64,000 nt of DNA from Flammeovirgaceae bacterium UBA2338 (GTDB lineage: Bacteria > Bacteroidota > Bacteroidia > Cytophagales > Cyclobacteriaceae), in contig DDUM01000061.1 in the NCBI GenBank assembly GCA_002344795.1, positions 18,533-82,532 of the forward strand, in the 5' to 3' direction. How positions within the stretch are numbered: the stretch's first letter is position 1; each line of letters opens with the position of its first letter. The notes under the pieces are model-generated. The model did no database searches and had not been told where the DNA came from. It saw only the letters and a list, made by a program, of their open reading frames with translations. A program made the position numbers and the translations under genes. This document shows positions 18,044 through 26,972 of this stretch, one piece after another.

Positions 18044-18847
18044 ATGTTAAAAACCAGAATCATTCTAATAGTAGTCAGTGCGGCCATCGTGTGGCTGCTG
18101 TTTTTATTGCCCAAAGTGGTAGTAGAAAACAAAGGACAAATGGAGGCAGAAGGGAATCAGGAAGTAACCGATGACCCTCATACCACTACACCTGCTGCTT
18201 TAAGAGCATCCATTAATTCCTTGAACGCCCAATACTTAGAAGCATCAGGAAACGAAAAAAGTGCTATCTTTGCCGACTCTTTGGCGAGCATGTACTCAAA
18301 GGCTAGCCAATTTGACAGTGCTGCGTGGTTTGCTGAGAAAGCCGCATCGTTCTTTAAAAGCAAGGAAAGCCTCATAAAAGCTGGAAATAGCTATTATGAT
18401 GCCTATACATTTGCACTGGATCCCAAAAAGCAAAACGAAATGGCCGAAAAGACCAGGGATTTGCTTGGGCAGGTGCTGGAGGCTGATCCAGAGAATTTAG
18501 ACGTAAAGACTAAAATCGCAATGACTTACCTAAGTTCACAAAACCCTATGCAGGGAATAACGATGCTTAGAGAAGTGTTGGAAAAGGATCCAACCAACGA
18601 GCAGGCCATGTTCAATATGGGTATGCTGGCCATCCAATCAAGCCAGTATGACCGTGCTGTTGAACGGCTAACTGATTTGATCGCTGTATATCCAAATCAC
18701 ATCCAGGGTCAGTTGTTGTTGGGGGTAGCCTATTTAAATACCAACCAAAAGGACAAGGCAAGGGAGCAATTTGAGCTTGTAAAAAAATTAGATAGTGATC
18801 CTGCGGTGCAAGCTGCGGCCGATTCTTATCTGAAGGATTTAAAATAA
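18044..18847 (+). CDS. membrane-anchored TPR protein
   Basis: A 267-residue protein with one N-terminal membrane anchor (ILIVVSAAIVWLLFLLP, about 5-24), an acidic linker and several TPR-like helix pairs (about 70-260), clearest in AMFNMGMLAIQSSQYDRAVERL and GQLLLGVAYLNTNQKDKAREQF. TPR arrays mediate protein-protein contacts; no enzymatic motif is present. Its place between the HU gene and the small basic protein plus RNase G is typical of Cytophagales-like genomes, suggesting a housekeeping role. The partner is unknown. Confidence 0.9.
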   Translation: MLKTRIILIVVSAAIVWLLFLLPKVVVENKGQMEAEGNQEVTDDPHTTTPAALRASINSLNAQYLEASGNEKSAIFADSLASMYSKASQFDSAAWFAEKAASFFKSKESLIKAGNSYYDAYTFALDPKKQNEMAEKTRDLLGQVLEADPENLDVKTKIAMTYLSSQNPMQGITMLREVLEKDPTNEQAMFNMGMLAIQSSQYDRAVERLTDLIAVYPNHIQGQLLLGVAYLNTNQKDKAREQFELVKKLDSDPAVQAAADSYLKDLK

Positions 18848-18856
18848 TGTTAAACC

Positions 18857-18874
18857 GTCCCGACTTGTCGGGAC
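18857..18874. repeat. perfect 8-bp stem hairpin GTCCCGAC-TT-GTCGGGAC
   Basis: GTCCCGAC (18857-18864) and GTCGGGAC (18867-18874) are exact inverted repeats around TT. The hairpin sits 9 bp after the TPR stop and 14 bp before the small basic-protein ATG. It has no T-run. It could be a REP-like element, an mRNA-stabilising hairpin or a translational control structure. Confidence 0.5.
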
Positions 18875-18888
18875 TAAAAGAAATTTGT

Positions 18889-18981
18889 ATGCCAAGCGGT
18901 AAAAAAAGAAAAAAGCATAAAATGGCTACTCACAAGCGCAAGAAGCGTTTGAGAAAGAACAGACATAAAAACAAGAAGTAA
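18889..18981 (+). CDS. 30-residue AURKAIP1/COX24-like basic protein, probable ribosomal protein
   Basis: The ATG at 18889 opens a 30-codon frame. The product begins MPSGKKRKKHKMATHKRKK and is more than half Lys/Arg. This pattern is the AURKAIP1/COX24 C-terminal type (related to mitochondrial mS38 and actinobacterial bS22), which Bacteroidota genomes carry as a tiny gene, often next to RNase G. It is probably a small ribosomal-subunit protein, but that is inferred from the family. It lies between the TPR gene and rng (47 bp before its start) and is easily missed because of its size. Confidence 0.85.
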   Translation: MPSGKKRKKHKMATHKRKKRLRKNRHKNKK

Positions 18982-19028
18982 ATACATCTCCTATTGATGT
19001 AATTTTTTAACACATCCAATTTATAGTT

Positions 19029-20627
19029 TTGAGTAACGAACTAATTATTAGCGCAACTCAGAACGGATGTCGCATAGCACTTCTCAAGGATAAGAATCTT
19101 GCAGAGTTTCATCACGAAGAAGCAGGAAGCAAGTTTTTAGTTGGTGATATTTATCTGGGCACCGTAAAAAAGGTGGTCCAGGGACTTAACGCTGCATTTA
19201 TTGATATTGGGTATGAAAAGGATGCATTCCTTCATTATCTGGATCTGGGTGCACAATATGGTTCTCTTCAAAAATTCACCAAACTAGTCCGGGCAAAGAA
19301 GATTACTGGAGGCCGGTTGGATAAACTCCGACTTGAAAAAGACATTGACAAGCATGGGAAAGTATCCCAGCAGCTTTCCAAAGGTCAGGTTATTCCAGTG
19401 CAGGTGGTAAAAGAACCAATTTCCACCAAAGGGCCGCGACTTTCGTGCGAGTTATCCATACCAGGCCGCTACCTGGTGCTGGTTCCTTTTAGCAACACGG
19501 TAAGTGTTTCTAAAAAGATCACCAGCAATGACGAGCGTAAGCGCCTGCTGCGACTCATCCAATCCATCAAACCAGAAAATTTTGGGGTCATCATCCGCAC
19601 CGTTGCTGAAGGCAAGGAAGTGGCTGAATTGGACAAAGACCTGCGCAACCTCACCAAAACCTGGGACGAAGGCATTAAGCGTATGGTTACTGCCAACCCC
19701 CGCGATAAAATCATTGGGGAGATCAGTAAAACATCCTCAATACTCCGTGACGTACTCAATGAGTCTTTTGATAACATCCATGTCGATGACAAGAAGATTT
19801 ATGAAGAGACACGGGATTACATCAGAACCATCGCTCCCGACAAAGAGAAGATTGTCAAGTTTTATAACGGCAAGGCAAAAATATTTGAACACTACAACGT
19901 AGAGAAGCAGATTAAATCTGCTTTCGGATCAACCGTGAGCCTTAGGGGTGGCGGTTATCTGATCATAGAACACACGGAAGCACTTCATGTGGTGGATGTG
20001 AACAGCGGCAACAAATCCAATCGCGAGGAGAATCAGGAAACGACTGCCTTGTCTGTCAATCTTGAAGCCGCCAAAGAAGTAGCCCGTCAGTTGCGCTTGC
20101 GCGATATGGGTGGAATCATCGTGGTCGACTTTATTGACATGAGAAGTGCTGAAAACAAGCGCCTCATTCATAAAACCATGAAGGACGAAATGGCCAAAGC
20201 CGATCGTGCCAAGCATACGGTTCTTCCGCTCTCCAAGTTTGGATTGATGCAGATTACCCGTGAGCGCGTTCGTCCACAGATGGACATTGCCACGAAGGAG
20301 GTTTGCCCGACCTGTAATGGTACGGGAAGCATCACCGCCAGTATCCTGATCACCGACCAGATTGAGCAACACCTGGATCATTTATTGGTAAAACAAAATG
20401 AAAATGGTATTGCACTGGCACTTCACCCATTTTTGTTCGCCTACTATACGAAAGGGATTATCTCGAAGCGTGTAAAACTATTTTTTAAATACAAAAAGTG
20501 GTTAACCCTGGTAAGGGACTCTTCCATGGCTATCACAGAATTCAAATTCCTAACCAAAGATGGAGATGAAATTGATACTGGAGTGCATGGGCAGCCAGCT
20601 ACGCCAGCAGCAACGGAGGAAGCATAA
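19029..20627 (+). CDS. rng: ribonuclease G (RNase E/G family)
   Basis: A 532-residue endoribonuclease for rRNA 5' maturation and mRNA turnover. The start is TTG (MSNELIISAT), matching the family N-terminus. An S1 domain (about 38-125) precedes the catalytic DNase I-like domain with Mg ligands Asp323 (VVDVNSG) and Asp367 (IVVDFIDMR). The Zn-link Cys426/Cys429 (CPTCNGTG) supports dimerisation. There is no long RNase E-type degradosome tail. A strong terminator follows 23 bp later. Confidence 0.96.
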   Translation: MSNELIISATQNGCRIALLKDKNLAEFHHEEAGSKFLVGDIYLGTVKKVVQGLNAAFIDIGYEKDAFLHYLDLGAQYGSLQKFTKLVRAKKITGGRLDKLRLEKDIDKHGKVSQQLSKGQVIPVQVVKEPISTKGPRLSCELSIPGRYLVLVPFSNTVSVSKKITSNDERKRLLRLIQSIKPENFGVIIRTVAEGKEVAELDKDLRNLTKTWDEGIKRMVTANPRDKIIGEISKTSSILRDVLNESFDNIHVDDKKIYEETRDYIRTIAPDKEKIVKFYNGKAKIFEHYNVEKQIKSAFGSTVSLRGGGYLIIEHTEALHVVDVNSGNKSNREENQETTALSVNLEAAKEVARQLRLRDMGGIIVVDFIDMRSAENKRLIHKTMKDEMAKADRAKHTVLPLSKFGLMQITRERVRPQMDIATKEVCPTCNGTGSITASILITDQIEQHLDHLLVKQNENGIALALHPFLFAYYTKGIISKRVKLFFKYKKWLTLVRDSSMAITEFKFLTKDGDEIDTGVHGQPATPAATEEA

Positions 20628-20650
20628 AAAAACTAATTAAAAAATTCAGA

Positions 20651-20682
20651 ACCGCAGTATTAAAAGTACTGCGGTTTTTTTT
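20651..20682 (+). terminator. strong intrinsic terminator after rng
   Basis: ACCGCAGTA (20651-20659) pairs exactly with TACTGCGGT (20667-20675) around a 7-nt loop; the T closing the stem begins a run of eight T (20675-20682). Confidence 0.93.
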
Positions 20683-20932
20683 GGTCAAACTTCACTGAAA
20701 CGCTGAGGCACGAAGCGTCATTGTGATCAAAAAGGTAATCGTTCAGTTGAATTAAGGCCAGCCCTGGCTATGCTTACGGCCAGAGCCCTTCCATCCCTTG
20801 TTTCGTGTACTCACGTAACAGTTTATAATCAACCATGACCCCTTTCCCTGCCATCCTGTCACCTTTTGCTTGATGGAACGGCTTTTGAAAGGTTGGGTCT
20901 TGTAAAATATTAATCAAACCAAATCAACGAAT
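20683..20932. other. rng-htpG intergenic region, no gene recognised
   Basis: These 250 bases hold no open frame with coding character. I looked for a CIRCE element (TTAGCACTC/GAGTGCTAA) and a TAnnTTTG box before htpG and saw neither. A small inverted repeat, GCCAG/CTGGC near 20760, is present. The htpG promoter must lie here but I cannot place it. Confidence 0.5.
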
Positions 20933-22834
20933 ATGGCAACTGTTGCTGAAAAAGGCTCTATCTCCATCCATACCGAAAACATCTTCCCCATCATCAAAAA
21001 ATTTCTCTATTCCGATCATGAGATATTTCTGAGGGAACTGGTAAGCAACGCGGTGGACGCCACGCAAAAAATCAAAAAGCTGGCCGCCATGGGAGAGTTC
21101 AAAGACGAGCTTGGCGAAACACGCATTGAGGTAAGCTTCGACAAAAAGAAAAAAACCATCACAGTAAGTGACCGCGGTATTGGAATGACCGGGGAAGAAA
21201 TTAAAAAATACATCAATCAAATTGCATTCTCCGGAGCCGCTGAGTTTGTAGAGAAATTCAAAGACAAGGGAGATGCTAAAGACATCATCGGAAAGTTTGG
21301 TCTTGGTTTTTACTCATCCTTTATGGTGGCCGACAATGTGGAAATCATCTCTCGTTCATATACAGTGGGTGAAGATGAGGCTGCTAAGTGGACGTGTGAT
21401 GGATCAACAGAGTTTTCTCTTGAACCTGCAAAGAAAAAAGAAAGAGGAACGGACATCATTCTCCACATCAACAAAGACTCGGAAGAATTTTTAGATGAAT
21501 TCAGATTAAAAGGAATTCTTGAAAAGTACTGCAAGTTTTTACCTGTTGAAATAAAGTTCGGAACCAAAGAAGAGAGCGTTCCCGATGGAGAAGACAAAGA
21601 GGGAAAACCAAAGTACAAATCGGTAAAGGTAGATCGCATCATCAATAATCCTGAGCCACTATGGGTCAAGGCTCCCAAAGACCTAAAGGATGAGGATTAC
21701 CTTAAGTTTTACAAGGAGCTTTACCCCTTTTCAGAGGATCCACTCTTCTGGATTCATTTGAATGTGGACTATCCATTTAACCTTACCGGGGTGCTCTACT
21801 TCCCCAAGGTGAAAAATGATTTTGAACTTCAGAAAAATAAAATTCAACTCTATTCACGTCAGGTATTTATTACTGATGAAGTGAAGGATGTTGTTCCTGA
21901 TTTCCTGATGCTCCTGCACGGGGTGTTGGATTCACCCGATATTCCACTGAACGTTTCCAGAAGTTACCTGCAATCGGATTCCAGTGTTAAAAAGATCAGT
22001 CAGCACATTACCAAGAAGGTGGCTGACAAACTGAGCGATATGTTTAAGAAGGATCGCCCGGCATTTGAAAAGAAGTGGGACGACATCAACATTTTCGTAA
22101 AATACGGAATGATCAGTGATGAGAAGTTTTACGAAAAAGCGAAAGACTTTTCATTGTTGAAAAATGTGGATGGAGGCTACTTCACTTTTGACGAATACAA
22201 AGAAAAAGTAAAAACCAATCAAACGGACAAAGACAAGCAAACAGTTTACTTGTATAGCTCTGATGCGGGCAAACAAGACACCTACATTCAAATGGCAAAA
22301 GACAAGTCATATGATGTATTGCTTATGGATGGAGTATTGGACAGTCACTATATCAGCAACCTGGAGCAGAAGCTTGAAAATACGCAACTGAAAAGAGTGG
22401 ACAGCGATACCATCGACAAGCTGATTGCCAAAGACGAAAAAATAGAAAGCGTTCTGAGCAAGGAAGAAGAGGAACAAATCAAGGGAATTTTTGAAAAGGC
22501 CATTAAGAATCAAAGCATGACATTGGCTGTTGAATCCATGTCACCCGCTGATCTGCCCGTAACGGTAACCATGAGTGAGTGGATGAGGAGAATGAAAGAC
22601 ATGGCCAAGACAGGAGGTGGCGGAATGCCATTCATGGGTGGTATGCCCGATAGCTACAATGTAGCAATCAATGCCAATCACAACGTGATTCAAAAAGTAT
22701 TGAAGGCCGAAACGGAAGAGCAAAAAATAAAATTGGCAAAGCAAGCGTACGATCTGGCATTACTGTCGCAGAATATGTTGACCGGTGCTGATCTTACAAG
22801 TTTTATTAAGCGAAGTGTAGAGTTGGTTTCTTAA
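20933..22834 (+). CDS. htpG: HSP90-family chaperone HtpG
   Basis: A 633-residue HSP90. The N-terminal GHKL ATPase domain has LVSNAVDA (Asn box), SDRGIGMT and GKFGLGFYSSFMVAD (about 118-132, lid/ATP site). The middle domain (about 240-430) includes the catalytic-Arg region DIPLNVSRSYLQSD, and the C-terminal dimerisation domain ends LTSFIKRSVELVS without an MEEVD tail, as in bacteria. It is an ATP-dependent client-refolding chaperone, normally stress induced. It is monocistronic, with terminators on both sides. Confidence 0.98.
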   Translation: MATVAEKGSISIHTENIFPIIKKFLYSDHEIFLRELVSNAVDATQKIKKLAAMGEFKDELGETRIEVSFDKKKKTITVSDRGIGMTGEEIKKYINQIAFSGAAEFVEKFKDKGDAKDIIGKFGLGFYSSFMVADNVEIISRSYTVGEDEAAKWTCDGSTEFSLEPAKKKERGTDIILHINKDSEEFLDEFRLKGILEKYCKFLPVEIKFGTKEESVPDGEDKEGKPKYKSVKVDRIINNPEPLWVKAPKDLKDEDYLKFYKELYPFSEDPLFWIHLNVDYPFNLTGVLYFPKVKNDFELQKNKIQLYSRQVFITDEVKDVVPDFLMLLHGVLDSPDIPLNVSRSYLQSDSSVKKISQHITKKVADKLSDMFKKDRPAFEKKWDDINIFVKYGMISDEKFYEKAKDFSLLKNVDGGYFTFDEYKEKVKTNQTDKDKQTVYLYSSDAGKQDTYIQMAKDKSYDVLLMDGVLDSHYISNLEQKLENTQLKRVDSDTIDKLIAKDEKIESVLSKEEEEQIKGIFEKAIKNQSMTLAVESMSPADLPVTVTMSEWMRRMKDMAKTGGGGMPFMGGMPDSYNVAINANHNVIQKVLKAETEEQKIKLAKQAYDLALLSQNMLTGADLTSFIKRSVELVS

Positions 22835-22853
22835 CAATTAAGGAACGCAAATG

Positions 22854-22884
22854 AAAGGTCTGTCAAAACACGGCAGACCTTTTC
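22854..22884 (+). terminator. intrinsic terminator after htpG
   Basis: AAAGGTCTGTC pairs with GGCAGACCTTT as an 11-bp stem with one G.T pair and a 7-nt loop, ending in a short T-run, 19 bp after the htpG stop. Confidence 0.85.
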
Positions 22885-22994
22885 TATTATTAGATTTTAA
22901 TAGCTCCTGCAAAGCAGCACTACCGGATTCCAAAACTTTAAAGAAATATTTTTTCACTAACTTCGTTATATCATCCTAAAACCTTCGTTTCGCA

Positions 22995-23822
22995 ATGAAA
23001 TCATGGCTTTTAACATTCGCGCTCTTTCTCCCGGCTCTGCTGTTCGCTCAGCCTGGTCAGGAAGCACATATTGTTGAGGGCCAATTTACTTTCGATACCG
23101 ATAAGCCCTTCAAATTGCTGGAATTGGATGAAGAGATAGATGAACCCATCGTAACCAAAAAGAAAAAGCCCAGGAAAAAGGTCTTCTACGGCATAAAAAC
23201 TAAAAAGGGCTTTACACGCAAAGGGTATGGCGATAGAGTAACCATCGAGCTTTTTTACTATCTCAAAAATCCGGATAAGCCCAATCGTTTTGTTCGTGAC
23301 ATTTACTGGTACGATTTTACCCGCAGAGAGATAAGAAAATCCAACAATTTTGATCCAAGCAAAGGAGTGCTTTTGCATGGCCCTTACAAAAAGATGCAAG
23401 GAGACATCTTATTAGAGGAAGGAATTTACTACAAGGGCACAAAACACGGCCGTTGGATGCAATACAATAGAGAAAACCTATTGGTAGACAAAGAGAAGTA
23501 TTACAAAGGCTGGCCTAAAGAATCGCTAATCGTTTACTATGATCCGGTAGAACGAACGAAAATAAAAGAAATTATTCCTGTGGAGTTTGGTGAAAGGGAA
23601 GGTTACTATTATCAATTTCATGAAAATGGCAACATCGCGGTATCTGGAGAATACCATTGGGACAATAAAGTGGGAGAGTGGATTGAAAATTATCCTTCCG
23701 GAAGAAGAAAAAAAATAATCATCTTCCCACAAGATCCTTTCGATCGGGAATTAACACCATTTGTTCGCAGTGAGTGGAATGACAAAGGGAAGGAAGTTTA
23801 CTCCAACCGCAAGGGTCAATAA
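22995..23822 (+). CDS. secreted MORN-repeat (YwqK-like) protein
   Basis: A 275-residue protein with a signal peptide (about 1-18, LLFAQ), a Lys-rich spacer (VTKKKKPRKKVFYG) and MORN_2-like repeats (GVLLHGPYKKMQGD, GTKHGRWMQYN, GEREGYYYQFHENGNIAVSGEYHWDNKVGEWIENY in segments). Such proteins are labelled YwqK-like antitoxin, but a toxin-antitoxin role is unsupported here: the protein is exported and no toxin gene is adjacent. It is probably an envelope protein of unknown function. Its 3' end overlaps the convergent yraN gene by 7 bp. Confidence 0.85.
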   Translation: MKSWLLTFALFLPALLFAQPGQEAHIVEGQFTFDTDKPFKLLELDEEIDEPIVTKKKKPRKKVFYGIKTKKGFTRKGYGDRVTIELFYYLKNPDKPNRFVRDIYWYDFTRREIRKSNNFDPSKGVLLHGPYKKMQGDILLEEGIYYKGTKHGRWMQYNRENLLVDKEKYYKGWPKESLIVYYDPVERTKIKEIIPVEFGEREGYYYQFHENGNIAVSGEYHWDNKVGEWIENYPSGRRKKIIIFPQDPFDRELTPFVRSEWNDKGKEVYSNRKGQ

Positions 23823-24169
23823 AAGGCATCTTCAAAATGAACGATTTCTGGTTCTCCTTTTCCTAATACGATGGAAATAATATCATAACGTACGTTGTCA
23901 TGCCAATTGTTCTCGTGAATGTATTGGTCAGCACCCTCTATAATTTTTTCTACCTTTCTTTCATCTACAAATTCTTCCGGATAACCAAATGAGGTGGAGC
24001 TCCTTGTTTTCACCTCAACAAAAACAAGCCAGTTATTCTTTTCCACAATCAGATCAATTTCGGAACGTTTGTACCTGTAGTTTTTTTCAAGGATGGTATA
24101 CCCTTTATTTTTCAAAAAGGTCATGGCGAGTTCTTCACCGTCAAATCCTCTTTTGATTTTATCCGTCAT
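23816..24169 (-). CDS. YraN/UPF0102 endonuclease-fold protein
   Basis: A 117-residue protein with the restriction-endonuclease-like core of the UPF0102 family: GEELAMTFLKNKGYTILEKNYRYKR, then EIDLIVEKNNWLVFVEVKTR (the ExD...ExK catalytic pattern). Members are often near rnhB or ribosomal genes; here it is divergent from the isomerase gene and overlaps the MORN gene's end. It is probably a nuclease in DNA metabolism; the substrate is unknown. Confidence 0.93.
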   Translation of the reverse strand: MTDKIKRGFDGEELAMTFLKNKGYTILEKNYRYKRSEIDLIVEKNNWLVFVEVKTRSSTSFGYPEEFVDERKVEKIIEGADQYIHENNWHDNVRYDIISIVLGKGEPEIVHFEDAFY

Positions 24170-24203
24170 GCGGCTACATTTACACCCTAAGTTAGAAAGA
24201 GAA

Positions 24204-25202
24204 ATGAAAAAATTAATTGAAGGTTTTACGCGTCAGCTTACCGATGCCCTTCGCATTGGTGAGGCGGTAGACCTGGTAAGGCCCGGAAGTGACATTCGCA
24301 ATATTCTTATTGCGGGCATGGGGGGATCGGGCATTGGGGCAAACCTGATAGAATCACTGACTTTTGGCCGAATTCCTATTCCAATCTCTGTAAACAAGGG
24401 GTATAATATTCCTCAATATGTTGGCCCTCACACACTCTTCATTGCTTGTTCCTACAGTGGAAACACAGAGGAAACACTTTCTGCCATTGAAAAAGCGCTC
24501 CTGAAAAGAGCCCACATCATATGCATCACCTCCGGTGGCAAAATGCTGGAGATCGCCAAAGAGTATAACCTGCACTATATTCAAATGCCTGCTGGCTCCA
24601 GCAGCCCACGTGCCATGCTGGGCAATTTAATGGTATCACTGCTCTTTGTGCTTTACCATACCAATTTAATTGGTGGTGCTTTTATTAAAGAAACTCAAAA
24701 TGCGGTTGAGTATCTCGATCGTGGAGAAAAAGCAATTCAGGCGCAAGCCGAACTGATCGCTAAAAAAATTAAGGGCAAACTACCCATCATCTATTGCGAT
24801 GGAAGGCTGGAAGCGATGGCGGTGAGATTTCAAAACCAATTGAATGAAAACTCAAAGCACATGGCGCATGTCAATACCTTCCCTGAAATGAACCACAATG
24901 AAATTGTAGGTTGGGAGCACCCTGCCAATGTGTTGGCACAAAGCCAGGTGATCTACCTTTATACTGATCATGACCATGTAAGAGTGGAAAAGAGAATGGA
25001 GCTTTGCCGGGATATTTTCGAAAAAAAATCGAACCCAATAATTGATATCGTAGCAGAAGGCGCATCGTTACTAGAACAATACTATCACCTCATCCACCTT
25101 ACCGATTGGGTATCCTATTACCTGGCCATTGAGAACAAGGTGGATCCAAATCCGGTTGAAGTAATCACGTTCCTGAAAGGTGAGTTAGAAAAAATAAAGT
25201 GA
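24204..25202 (+). CDS. bifunctional phosphoglucose/phosphomannose isomerase
   Basis: The frame is open from 24093, but that overlaps yraN and lacks family similarity. The ATG at 24204 (MKKLIEGFTRQL) gives a 332-residue protein of the usual size. The N-terminal SIS domain has ILIAGMGGSGIGANL and ACSYSGNTEET; the C-terminal PGI/PMI domain has FPEMNHNEIVGWEHP with the catalytic Glu/His. It interconverts glucose-6-P or mannose-6-P with fructose-6-P. Its stop overlaps the lipB start by 4 bp, and a GH113 gene follows, so mannose from mannan could feed this enzyme (inference). Confidence 0.9.
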   Translation: MKKLIEGFTRQLTDALRIGEAVDLVRPGSDIRNILIAGMGGSGIGANLIESLTFGRIPIPISVNKGYNIPQYVGPHTLFIACSYSGNTEETLSAIEKALLKRAHIICITSGGKMLEIAKEYNLHYIQMPAGSSSPRAMLGNLMVSLLFVLYHTNLIGGAFIKETQNAVEYLDRGEKAIQAQAELIAKKIKGKLPIIYCDGRLEAMAVRFQNQLNENSKHMAHVNTFPEMNHNEIVGWEHPANVLAQSQVIYLYTDHDHVRVEKRMELCRDIFEKKSNPIIDIVAEGASLLEQYYHLIHLTDWVSYYLAIENKVDPNPVEVITFLKGELEKIK

Positions 25203-25918
25203 ATTCCAACATCAATCGAAAGACCCAATTCATTGATTTAGGCTTAAAGGAATATGCTGAAGCCTGGGATTATCAAACAAAACTCTTTGAGCAAATTCTG
25301 GAAATTAAAAAGAAAAACAGAGACCTTCCAGAATCCGAACAGGCACCCACTTCTAATTTCTTAATCTTTTGCGAACATCCGCATGTGTACACATTGGGCA
25401 AAAGTGGTGACGAAAAAAATCTTTTAATCCCCAAAGAAAAACTGAATACCATTAATGCCACTTACTTCCACATCAACCGTGGAGGTGATATTACGTACCA
25501 CGGACCTGGCCAAATTGTAGTATATCCGGTTATCGATATGGAAAATTTCTTTACCGACATTCACAAATACATGCGACTGTTGGAAGAAGCCGTTATCCTA
25601 ACACTAAAAGAATTTGGAATAGCTGCAGGAAGAATCAAAGGGCTTACTGGCGCATGGCTCGACCCAGATGATACTGAAAAAAACAGAAAAATATGCGCCC
25701 TGGGGGTGAAAACAAGTCGTTGGGTGACTTTACATGGCCTGGCTATTAATGTAAATACCAATTTAGATTACTTCAAACATATCATCCCCTGCGGAATTGA
25801 GGATAAAGAAGTTACTTCTATTGCTACAGAATTGGGTGTGACCCAGGATCTAAATCGGGTAAAAAAATCTCTTCTCAATAATATTGTGTCTCTTTTTGAA
25901 ATGGAGATTGTAAATTGA
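25199..25918 (+). CDS. lipB: octanoyltransferase LipB
   Basis: LipB moves octanoyl from acyl carrier protein to lipoyl domains. The 239-residue protein has RGGDITYHGPGQIVVYP (about 94-110), catalytic Lys171 (CALGVKTSRW) and Cys198 (IIPCGIEDKEVTSI). The start is GTG, overlapping the previous stop (GTGA). lipA is not in the window. Confidence 0.97.
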   Translation: MNSNINRKTQFIDLGLKEYAEAWDYQTKLFEQILEIKKKNRDLPESEQAPTSNFLIFCEHPHVYTLGKSGDEKNLLIPKEKLNTINATYFHINRGGDITYHGPGQIVVYPVIDMENFFTDIHKYMRLLEEAVILTLKEFGIAAGRIKGLTGAWLDPDDTEKNRKICALGVKTSRWVTLHGLAINVNTNLDYFKHIIPCGIEDKEVTSIATELGVTQDLNRVKKSLLNNIVSLFEMEIVN

Positions 25919-25922
25919 ATCG

Positions 25923-26972
25923 GTGAAAATTAAATTGGTTCTAACCATTTGTTCCATCCTGATCTTTGGCCTACTCGCCAGATTCGTAATTCCATTCACA
26001 AACGGAGAGGGGCACTCCAACATTCAGAAACAACGGGGTGTCTGCTGGGTAGGTGGACGACAAATTGTCACCGAGAAAGAATTTGAATCATTGGTTAGAA
26101 ACAACATCGATTGGATATCTCAGACCCCTTTTGCATGGCAAAGCAGCGCAGATGATCCAAACATCAGGATGAATACGAACAATGATCGATCGTGGTGGGG
26201 AGAATCTGATGATGGAATCGCAGAAACAACACAGCTGGCCAGAAAATCAAATATTAAAACATTACTTAAGCCACATCTTTGGGTAAGGAATAGCTGGCCA
26301 GGAGAAATAAAAATGGACGATGCAGAAAATTGGGAAGCGTGGTTTTCCAATTATCAAAAATTCATTCTTCATTACGCACAGCTTGCAGAAAAAAATAAAA
26401 TCGAAATACTCTGCATTGGTACAGAATTGACCATCGCCTCAGCCCATGAAGAGAGGTGGCGAAAACTAATACAAGAAATTCGCAAAGTATATTCAGGTAA
26501 GCTCACCTATGCTGCCAATTTTAATGAAGAATACCAACAAGTAAAGTTTTGGGATGTGCTCGATTTCATAGGCATACAAGCTTACTTTCCTTTGTCCCAA
26601 ACAAACAATCCCACCACGCAAGAGATGGCCAATAATTGGTCAATGCATTTGCAATCGGTGGAAAGAGTTTATAAAGAATATAAAAAACCAGTGATCTTTA
26701 CTGAGATAGGATATAAAAGTACTGTGGATGCGGCCATTGAACCCTGGAAATGGCCTCAAGAAAATAAGGAAGCAATACCTTCCGATGAAACACAAGCCAA
26801 ATGTTACGAAGCCTTCTTCCAAACTGCATGGAAGAAAGAGTGGCTTGCGGGGGCATACTTTTGGAAATGGTATCCGCATGGAGCCCACCATCTTCATGAA
26901 ATAGATTTTACACCGCAAGGAAAATTGGCAGAAGAGATAATTTTAAAGAATTTTAGCAATAATTATGATTAA
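25923..26972 (+). CDS. GH113-type beta-mannanase-like glycoside hydrolase
   Basis: A 349-residue protein with an N-terminal membrane or signal segment (MKIKLVLTICSILIFGLLAR, no clear cleavage site) and a TIM-barrel of the GH113 type: RGVCWVGGRQIV, LLKPHLWVRNSWPGEI, then Glu168 in CIGTELTIAS (predicted acid/base) and Glu261 in VIFTEIGYKS (predicted nucleophile), plus the late WFWK-like strand AYFWKWYP. Family enzymes hydrolyse beta-1,4-mannan or related glycans. The start is GTG, 4 bp after lipB; it overlaps the next gene by 8 bp. It probably acts in the periplasm or on the membrane; substrate unproven. Confidence 0.85.
   Translation: MKIKLVLTICSILIFGLLARFVIPFTNGEGHSNIQKQRGVCWVGGRQIVTEKEFESLVRNNIDWISQTPFAWQSSADDPNIRMNTNNDRSWWGESDDGIAETTQLARKSNIKTLLKPHLWVRNSWPGEIKMDDAENWEAWFSNYQKFILHYAQLAEKNKIEILCIGTELTIASAHEERWRKLIQEIRKVYSGKLTYAANFNEEYQQVKFWDVLDFIGIQAYFPLSQTNNPTTQEMANNWSMHLQSVERVYKEYKKPVIFTEIGYKSTVDAAIEPWKWPQENKEAIPSDETQAKCYEAFFQTAWKKEWLAGAYFWKWYPHGAHHLHEIDFTPQGKLAEEIILKNFSNNYD

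Noticed and set aside
20683..20932. CIRCE or heat-shock operator before htpG
   Set aside because: No TTAGCACTC-N9-GAGTGCTAA and no clear promoter boxes were seen.
22995..23822. Antitoxin role for the YwqK-like MORN protein
   Set aside because: It has a signal peptide and no neighbouring toxin gene; the label comes from family naming only.
24093..24203. N-terminal extension of the phosphosugar isomerase
   Set aside because: It overlaps yraN and has no family similarity; the ATG at 24204 gives the usual N-terminus.
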